From a virus, in the IMG/VR virus record IMGVR_UViG_3300032893_000198, positions 1-35,075 of that record: 35,075 nt of DNA; one strand, given 5' to 3'. The notes under the pieces are model-generated. The model was not told where the DNA came from and did not search any database. It saw nothing but the letters and a program-made list of their open reading frames with translations. Position numbers and translations under genes: made by a program. Shown here one piece after another: positions 30,908-35,075 of the stretch (position 1 is its first letter; every line of letters begins with the position of its first letter).

Positions 30908-33031
30908 ATGCCGATGTACTTTCCGCCATGGGACACTGACACAGAGCCGGATGAATCAAATATTAAAACATGGTTGGATAACTTATACGGAAAATTTGAG
31001 CCCATTGAGCAAGCAAGATGGAATCAATCAAATATTGATACTCTTTTCTATGCTGGGGAGCAAAGGTTCATAAATTCTTATTTTAATTTTTACCCTACTT
31101 ACAATTTCCAAACTTTTCATTTTAATTTGATTCAGCAGCCAATCAACATGGTTACTGGCTATCAAAGACAACATCGAAAATCGATCAATTATGTTCCTAT
31201 TGAAGGTTCTCATCAACAAGCAGCTGATGATTTAAATAAAGTAGTCATCTATGCAAATAATTATCGTAATATTCTAGAGAAATTTTCTGTAGGATGTGAA
31301 CAATCGGCCGTTACTGGTTTAGTTTTAGCGCAACCATACTTAGACTATACTGATGACCCTGTCAATGGCTCTCTTGATCTTAAAATTTGGTCTTACAACA
31401 GTTTTATGATCGATCCCTATTTTCGGGAACCAGACATGTCAGATTGTAATTTTGTCTGGTGTCAACAATATGTTTCTAAACAGGAAGCAAAAAACTATTT
31501 CCCAGAAAAAGCGAATCTCATTCAAACCATGTCTGGATATGGGAATAGGTACGGTAAATTTTACTTCCTTCCTGAGAATTACAACCTCGCTCGTAATGAT
31601 CTTTTGGTATTGAGCTACGTATGGTTTAAAAGTAGCCGCAAGAAAAAGGTTCTCTATAACCATGTGGATGGCATTTCTTACGATTTTGCCGATAATGAAG
31701 AACATTTAGAGGAACTTGTCAATAGCACAGGTTTTTTTGAAATATTGGAGATACAAGTTCCTACGTGGAAGCTCGCTGTCGTCTTAAATGAGCAGATGAT
31801 GTATTTAAATCATAATCCGTTGGGATTTGATGAATGTCCTTTCATTCCTATCTATTGGAATTACGATCCTCATGTGGCTCAGTATGATTTAAGAGTGAGA
31901 TCTTTGACGCGCTCAATGAGAGACAGCCAATTTCTCTTAAATAGAAGAATTATTTTAAATCATGATATTTCCGAAAGTTCGATCAACTCGGGATGGATTC
32001 GTAAAGAAAATGCTGTCGTCAATGAAGAGAATTTACGCTATGCAGGACAAGGACAAGATATCATCATTAAAGAAGGGTTTGAGATCACTGATGTACAAAA
32101 AATTATTCCCAACGCGGTTCCTCCATCAGATATGGAACTGGCAAATCAATTGGCTGATTTTATCTTCAAAACTTCCGGAGTAAACCAAGAATTATTGGGT
32201 ATGGCAAATGATTCTAACGCGGGAATTGAAGTGATGCTCCGTCAAGGAGCTGGTTTAGTGACTTTACAAAAATATTTTGATCAATGGGATGTCGCTTTGA
32301 AATTACTCGGAAAACTGGAAATGAAAATTATTCAAAACAAATGGTCAGCGGCAAAGATTGCTAGAATCATCGGGAGAGAACCAAGCCCAGAATTCATGAC
32401 GAAAACATTCTCTAAATATGACGTGCTAGTTGCTGAGGGATTAGATACCACAATTCAACAACAACAGCAATTTCTTCAAATGATGCAGCTCAACCAAGCT
32501 TTGGGAGGAATCATTCCTACTAAATTCTTGTTAAAACATTCTACCATTCAAGGGAAGGATGAAATTATTCAAGCTGTTGAAGAACAAGAGATGCAGCGGC
32601 AACAGATTCAACAACAACAATTGATGATCGAACAAGCAAAATTAGAGGCAGAATTGCAACTTGTTCATGCAAGATCGGCAAGTGAAATTGCCATGGCGCG
32701 GGAAAGACATGGAAGAGCAGAATCTAATATCGGATTATTTGAAGAAAGGCTTTCAGAAATTACGCAAAATCGGTCTATGGCTCTTAAAAATAAAGTGGAA
32801 GCATTGCAAAAATTACTAGAAGTAATCAATCAATATGGTGAATTAGAAACAGCACAAAATGCGCAAAAATTGAGCTCTGAACAGTTTTTACAAAGAGAAG
32901 AAGAAGATCGAGAAAAAATTGATGCTAAAACTACAGCAGAATCAAATAAATTCTTAACATTTGGAATGCAAAATAATCTTTCTCAAAATACAATGGGAGA
33001 AAGAGACAAAGTAAGGAGTGCATTATTATGA
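30908..33031 (+). CDS. Portal protein (P22 gp1-like size and fold)
   Basis: I chose the ATG at 30908, with aaggtgg just upstream, over the GTG at 30899; the protein is then 707 residues, close to P22 portal (about 725). Core: PINMVTGYQRQHRKSINYVP, WCQQYVSKQEAKNYF, YEMDIN-like Asp/Trp-rich body, and a stem region (ELANQLADFIFKTSGVNQEL). The last 180 residues are a Gln-rich helical barrel (IQQQQQFLQMM..., then MQRQQIQQQQLMIEQAKLEA). It forms the dodecamer through which terminase packages DNA. The stop overlaps the next start by ATGA. Confidence 0.85.
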   Translation: MPMYFPPWDTDTEPDESNIKTWLDNLYGKFEPIEQARWNQSNIDTLFYAGEQRFINSYFNFYPTYNFQTFHFNLIQQPINMVTGYQRQHRKSINYVPIEGSHQQAADDLNKVVIYANNYRNILEKFSVGCEQSAVTGLVLAQPYLDYTDDPVNGSLDLKIWSYNSFMIDPYFREPDMSDCNFVWCQQYVSKQEAKNYFPEKANLIQTMSGYGNRYGKFYFLPENYNLARNDLLVLSYVWFKSSRKKKVLYNHVDGISYDFADNEEHLEELVNSTGFFEILEIQVPTWKLAVVLNEQMMYLNHNPLGFDECPFIPIYWNYDPHVAQYDLRVRSLTRSMRDSQFLLNRRIILNHDISESSINSGWIRKENAVVNEENLRYAGQGQDIIIKEGFEITDVQKIIPNAVPPSDMELANQLADFIFKTSGVNQELLGMANDSNAGIEVMLRQGAGLVTLQKYFDQWDVALKLLGKLEMKIIQNKWSAAKIARIIGREPSPEFMTKTFSKYDVLVAEGLDTTIQQQQQFLQMMQLNQALGGIIPTKFLLKHSTIQGKDEIIQAVEEQEMQRQQIQQQQLMIEQAKLEAELQLVHARSASEIAMARERHGRAESNIGLFEERLSEITQNRSMALKNKVEALQKLLEVINQYGELETAQNAQKLSSEQFLQREEEDREKIDAKTTAESNKFLTFGMQNNLSQNTMGERDKVRSALL

Positions 33032-33243
33032 AGCCAATGTCAGAAAGAAAAATGGATATGGGAAAAGGGGGTCCAGATTCAGACGGTTACTTCCCAGAAG
33101 AAGCCCATCACAAAAAATTAGCACGACCTGGGGAAATTAAAGGGTTTAAATATCCTGATACCCAAGAATTAGCCCATCGTGACCAAGAAGAATTTGTAAA
33201 AGATACAAGCAAAAATATGCCAAAACCAGGATATAGGCATTAA
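33028..33243 (+). CDS. Small charged protein after portal (71 residues)
   Basis: Reads MKPMSERKMDMGKGGPDSDG, then YFPEEAHHKKLARPGEIKGF, with GYRH at the end. Disordered look, no membrane segment. ATGA overlap with the portal gene, and the next start follows 2 bases after the stop, so it is in the virion operon. Family unknown; possibly a scaffold helper or virion minor protein. Confidence 0.6.
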   Translation: MKPMSERKMDMGKGGPDSDGYFPEEAHHKKLARPGEIKGFKYPDTQELAHRDQEEFVKDTSKNMPKPGYRH

Positions 33244-33244
33244 T

Positions 33245-33460
33245 ATGCAACCAGATTACGAAAAACCCGTGGTTAAAGGGCCTGAGTTTACTGAGCCTGG
33301 TTTTCCCTGTTATGATTATAGAAACATGGAAAATGCAGGCAAATACCAGGGTGTAGGGTCGGCTGGGAAGGTAGGGCATCGTCAAAGTGAAGATAATTCT
33401 ATTGAAACGATGCCTCCGAAAAAAGAGAGAACGAAAGTTCGAAGAGACCACCGTGGTTAA
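33245..33460 (+). CDS. Small disordered protein (71 residues)
   Basis: Reads MQPDYEKPVVKGPEFTEPGF, then PCYDYRNMENAGKYQGVGSA and SIETMPPKKERTKVRRDHRG. It starts 1 base after the preceding stop. Its stop overlaps the start of the next gene at 33453. Pro/Gly-rich without a known fold. Operon position supports a structural or assembly role. Confidence 0.5.
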   Translation: MQPDYEKPVVKGPEFTEPGFPCYDYRNMENAGKYQGVGSAGKVGHRQSEDNSIETMPPKKERTKVRRDHRG

Positions 33461-33626
33461 AAAATTTATCAACCCCTACTTTGACCATAAAAGCAGCGAT
33501 AATGCCGGAACAACACATTATTCCGGCATTCCCGCAAAGATCGGCTTACGAATGGGTACATTCACCGAAGATTCTTTAAAATATCGGAAGATGAAGAAAT
33601 CCAAACCACCACGCAAGTTCAATTAG
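33453..33626 (+). CDS. Small basic protein, GTG start (57 residues)
   Basis: The GTG at 33453 overlaps the previous stop, giving VKKFINPYFDHKSSDNAGTT and a basic end (LKYRKMKKSKPPRKFN). The ATG at 33387 would run opposite the reading of the preceding gene, so I prefer the GTG. A 10-pair hairpin is embedded in the coding sequence at 33501-33530. Function unknown. Confidence 0.45.
   Translation: MVKKFINPYFDHKSSDNAGTTHYSGIPAKIGLRMGTFTEDSLKYRKMKKSKPPRKFN
33501..33530 (+). other. Perfect 10-pair hairpin inside the coding sequence
   Basis: Arms aatgccggaa and ttccggcatt enclose the ten bases caacacatta. It encodes Asn-Ala-Gly-Thr-Thr-His-Tyr-Ser-Gly-Ile and lies in an AT-rich region, so the GC-rich palindrome stands out. 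No T-run follows. It could pause ribosomes, act as an RNA processing site or bind a protein on DNA. Confidence 0.5.
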
Positions 33627-33652
33627 TATTTGTGCTTTTTTCATACATTTTC

Positions 33653-34141
33653 TCACTTATTTTTTAATAGAGCGTGTCGTTTTCTTTTGTAAATGTCTTG
33701 GTAAATTTCTTTAATCTGTTCTTCGCTTAAATCATCTATTTCTTTTTGCATGAGTTGCTTCGGATTTTTGAGATATGTATTAACGCATTCAAACACAAAC
33801 TCATCCGCAAAAGCCTTTCCTTTTTTATACAATCCAAAAGACTCTTGATTGGGAAGTGTCCATAAAATCCTCATTTCTGAAGGATTTTTAGGATCTACAC
33901 GCAATAAAGTAGCTCCTGGAGTAGGCTCAGGTTTAGTGAGCCTAGGATGATGATACATTTTTTTTATTCCCGTGTCATCATTAACTCTTTTCACAAAAGA
34001 ATGAATGTAAAATTTATTTCCAAAAAATGGATCTGAAAGGATGATTTTTTGAATCATTTCTACGTATCCGTGTTCAGAATTTTCTTTAAAAAATCGAACA
34101 TTTTCGAAAATTTTGTTTACAGTAAATGTGACGTTTTGCAT
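33653..34141 (-). CDS. Conserved-looking protein inverted within the virion operon
   Basis: A 162-residue protein on the opposite strand to its neighbours. The site aaggatctgt precedes the ATG. Reads MQNVTFTVNKIFENVRFFKE, then FYIHSFVKRVNDDTGIKKMY, PGATLLRVDPKNPSEMRILW and a helical end (EIDDLSEEQIKEIYQDIYKR). It appears a compact soluble alpha/beta protein. No recognised family. It lies between portal and scaffold and so interrupts an otherwise plus-strand block; it may be inserted cargo or an antisense-acting regulator. Confidence 0.6.
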   Translation of the reverse strand: MQNVTFTVNKIFENVRFFKENSEHGYVEMIQKIILSDPFFGNKFYIHSFVKRVNDDTGIKKMYHHPRLTKPEPTPGATLLRVDPKNPSEMRILWTLPNQESFGLYKKGKAFADEFVFECVNTYLKNPKQLMQKEIDDLSEEQIKEIYQDIYKRKRHALLKNK

Positions 34142-34190
34142 ACAGATCCTTAAGGTTTTGTAAATAAATATTTATAAAACTCGTTGCTTA

Positions 34191-34219
34191 TTGCGTCAAA
34201 TAAGAATTTTTGGTGTAAC
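34191..34219 (+). promoter_or_regulatory. Candidate promoter of the scaffold-coat genes
   Basis: ttgcgt (34191-34196) and tgtaac (34214-34219) are 17 bases apart, 32 bases before the scaffold start codon. The upstream gene on the other strand (33653-34141) isolates scaffold and coat from the portal transcript, so a separate promoter is expected. Only 4 of 6 bases match at the -10. Confidence 0.35.
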
Positions 34220-34250
34220 GACCGACTCACCACGGTTTAAAGGAATTTTT

Positions 34251-34970
34251 ATGACAGAAGGCGTTAACGAACAGGAGATCGCCAATCCTGAAACGAAGAC
34301 TGAAGTTTCAGTCAGCGATAAAGAGTACAACTTTAGACGTCTTGAAGCGGCTAAAGAAGAAGCGAAAGAAAGAGCAATGAAAGCCGAAATGGAAAATTCA
34401 TTGCTTAAACAGCGCTTGGAAATGCTAGAACAACGACTCGAACCCAAAGAACAAGATCCTTTGGAAGGGGTCGAAGATTATGTAGATCCTGCTCGACATA
34501 AAGCTTCTCTTTATCAATTGGAAAAAAGATTAGAGAAGCGCCTCAAAAAGGAAGCAGAGGAAGCGGCTGAAAGGAAACTTCAGGAACAAGCAAAACAAAA
34601 TCATATGGTTCGTCTCAGAAGTGAATATCCTGATTATGATCAGATCATGAATGAGAAAAACGTTATGCATTTTGAGCAAACTAATCCGGAATTCTTGCAG
34701 TCGATGACCTATGTGCAAGATGATTACGAGAGGAAAAAGCTAGCTTACAATTTCTTTAAAAAGAATTTGAAAGCTCCTGAACCGAAGCCTTCTATCAAAG
34801 AAAAAGTAGAGGAAAACGCGAAAAATCCCTACTACATTCCTCCGGGATCTGGCTCTCCTGCGGCTGTAGATTTTGACATAAAGTCTCCAGAAGCTAGACG
34901 AGCAGCATATGAAAAGTTAAAGATGGCGCAGAGAAAACCGATTGGTAGTGGCGGTCTTTCTCCAAGGTGA
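34251..34970 (+). CDS. Scaffolding protein
   Basis: I chose the ATG at 34251, with aaaggaa before it (239 residues), over an in-frame ATG at 34191. The chain is charged, almost fully helical: coiled coil at about 25-75 (EYNFRRLEAAKEEAKERAMK, ENSLLKQRLEMLEQRLEPKE) and 85-125. The C-terminus is basic and disordered (RAAYEKLKMAQRKPIGSGGL), as in phage scaffolds which contact the coat through a basic tail. It sits between portal and coat as in P22. It would assist procapsid assembly and leave before or during packaging. Confidence 0.75.
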   Translation: MTEGVNEQEIANPETKTEVSVSDKEYNFRRLEAAKEEAKERAMKAEMENSLLKQRLEMLEQRLEPKEQDPLEGVEDYVDPARHKASLYQLEKRLEKRLKKEAEEAAERKLQEQAKQNHMVRLRSEYPDYDQIMNEKNVMHFEQTNPEFLQSMTYVQDDYERKKLAYNFFKKNLKAPEPKPSIKEKVEENAKNPYYIPPGSGSPAAVDFDIKSPEARRAAYEKLKMAQRKPIGSGGLSPR

Positions 34971-34987
34971 GAATTGCTTCCTTGACC

Positions 34988-35011
34988 GTTAACAGTAAGT
35001 AAATTGTTAAC
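34988..35011 (+). other. Inverted repeat ahead of the coat gene
   Basis: Arms gttaaca (34988-34994) and tgttaac (35005-35011) enclose ten bases, about 12 bases before the coat start codon. It may expose or guard the coat ribosome site (gagga at about 35015) and so tune the high coat expression. Confidence 0.35.
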
Positions 35012-35023
35012 CATCGAGGAAAA

Positions 35024-35075
35024 ATGAGCATTACAACTACTGGTAATTTACCAGCGCCAATTTTGCAATAATTGG
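35024..35075 (+). CDS. Major capsid protein, 5' end (continues at base 1)
   Basis: An ATG preceded by gaggaaaa opens a frame coding MSITTTGNLPAPILQ, which runs into the terminal overlap with bases 1-28 and continues there in the same frame. In this copy the codon after Gln15 is TAA, while the copy at base 22 reads TCA (Ser). One base difference (C at 23, A at 35070) therefore makes a false or real stop. The last bases of a contig are often error-prone, so the intact version at the start is more credible. It follows the scaffold gene after a 53-base gap containing a small inverted repeat. Confidence 0.8.
35048..35075. repeat. Terminal overlap with bases 1-28 (circular contig signature)
   Basis: Bases 35048-35075 match bases 1-28 at 27 of 28 positions; the only difference is A at 35070 against C at 23. 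The overlap falls inside the capsid gene and restores its frame, which is what a circular map, or a circularly permuted headful-packaged genome, gives after assembly. A real 28-base direct terminal repeat of a linear molecule is less likely because it would split the coat gene. Confidence 0.85.

Noticed and set aside
1-35075. Recoded stop codons or an alternative genetic code
   Set aside because: TAA, TAG and TGA all end intact genes at sensible places; the in-frame stops at 17158 and 35069 are isolated and more likely mutation or error.
1-35075. tRNA genes, CRISPR arrays, insertion sequences, cos ends
   Set aside because: None was visible by eye. The IS30-like HTH at 12577 lacks a transposase domain, and no single-strand end signature can be read from sequence.

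Overview
The window looks like one complete, circularly assembled genome of a short-tailed (P22-like, podovirus-type) phage. The last 28 bases (35048-35075) repeat the first 28 with a single mismatch, and the major capsid gene starts at 35024 and continues at base 1. If the ends are joined, the unit is 35,047 bp. There is no recognisable integrase. A short ParA (type Ib) with a ribbon-helix-helix partner and upstream repeats suggests the prophage is kept as a plasmid (a phage-plasmid). The DNA is AT-rich and densely coding, with many ATGA/GTGA stop-start overlaps.

Layout. (1) 1-12119, plus strand: coat protein, coat-associated beta proteins, head-tail adaptor, a His-rich small protein, paired fibre-like proteins, a large nozzle-like tail protein, and three probable DNA-ejection proteins. 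(2) 12127-12397, minus: two tiny membrane proteins (lysis candidates). (3) 12577-13266, plus: a HTH + zinc-ribbon + degenerate HNH protein. (4) 13279-16061, minus: early recombination operon with a sigma-region-4 protein, a YqaJ-type exonuclease, a RecT annealase and a small protein, with promoters and palindromic operators up to 16150. (5) 16217-18425: small Cro/XRE-like regulator, small unknown genes including one interrupted by a stop codon, a two-TM protein, and a 550-base gene-free stretch with two minus-strand terminators, candidate antisense RNAs and repeats. (6) 18426-22988, plus: O-like replication protein, RusA resolvase, small basic proteins, small and large terminase, strong terminator. 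(7) 22989-26128, plus: repeats, parA, RHH partner, a coiled-coil protein, and two proteins with paired TM segments, one with a U-box-like motif. (8) 26064-30687, minus: tail-fibre/adhesin cluster of related modules. (9) 30908-35075, plus: portal, small proteins, an inverted gene of unknown function, scaffold, start of coat protein.

How it fits together. Portal, scaffold, coat, adaptor, nozzle, ejection proteins and terminase form a P22-type virion. RecT, exonuclease, O-like protein and RusA provide replication and recombination. The Cro-like protein and parA share a 30-base upstream element (25/30 identical), so lysogeny control and plasmid partition may be co-regulated. The sigma-4 protein lies at the end of the recombination operon and could switch on late genes.

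Host. Three proteins with closely spaced double TM segments resemble chlamydial inclusion-membrane proteins, and one also has a U-box (E3 ubiquitin ligase)-like motif. This suggests an intracellular bacterium of a eukaryotic, perhaps amoebal, host such as an environmental chlamydia. That is inference; no host gene is present to prove it. No tRNA, CRISPR array or insertion sequence was seen.
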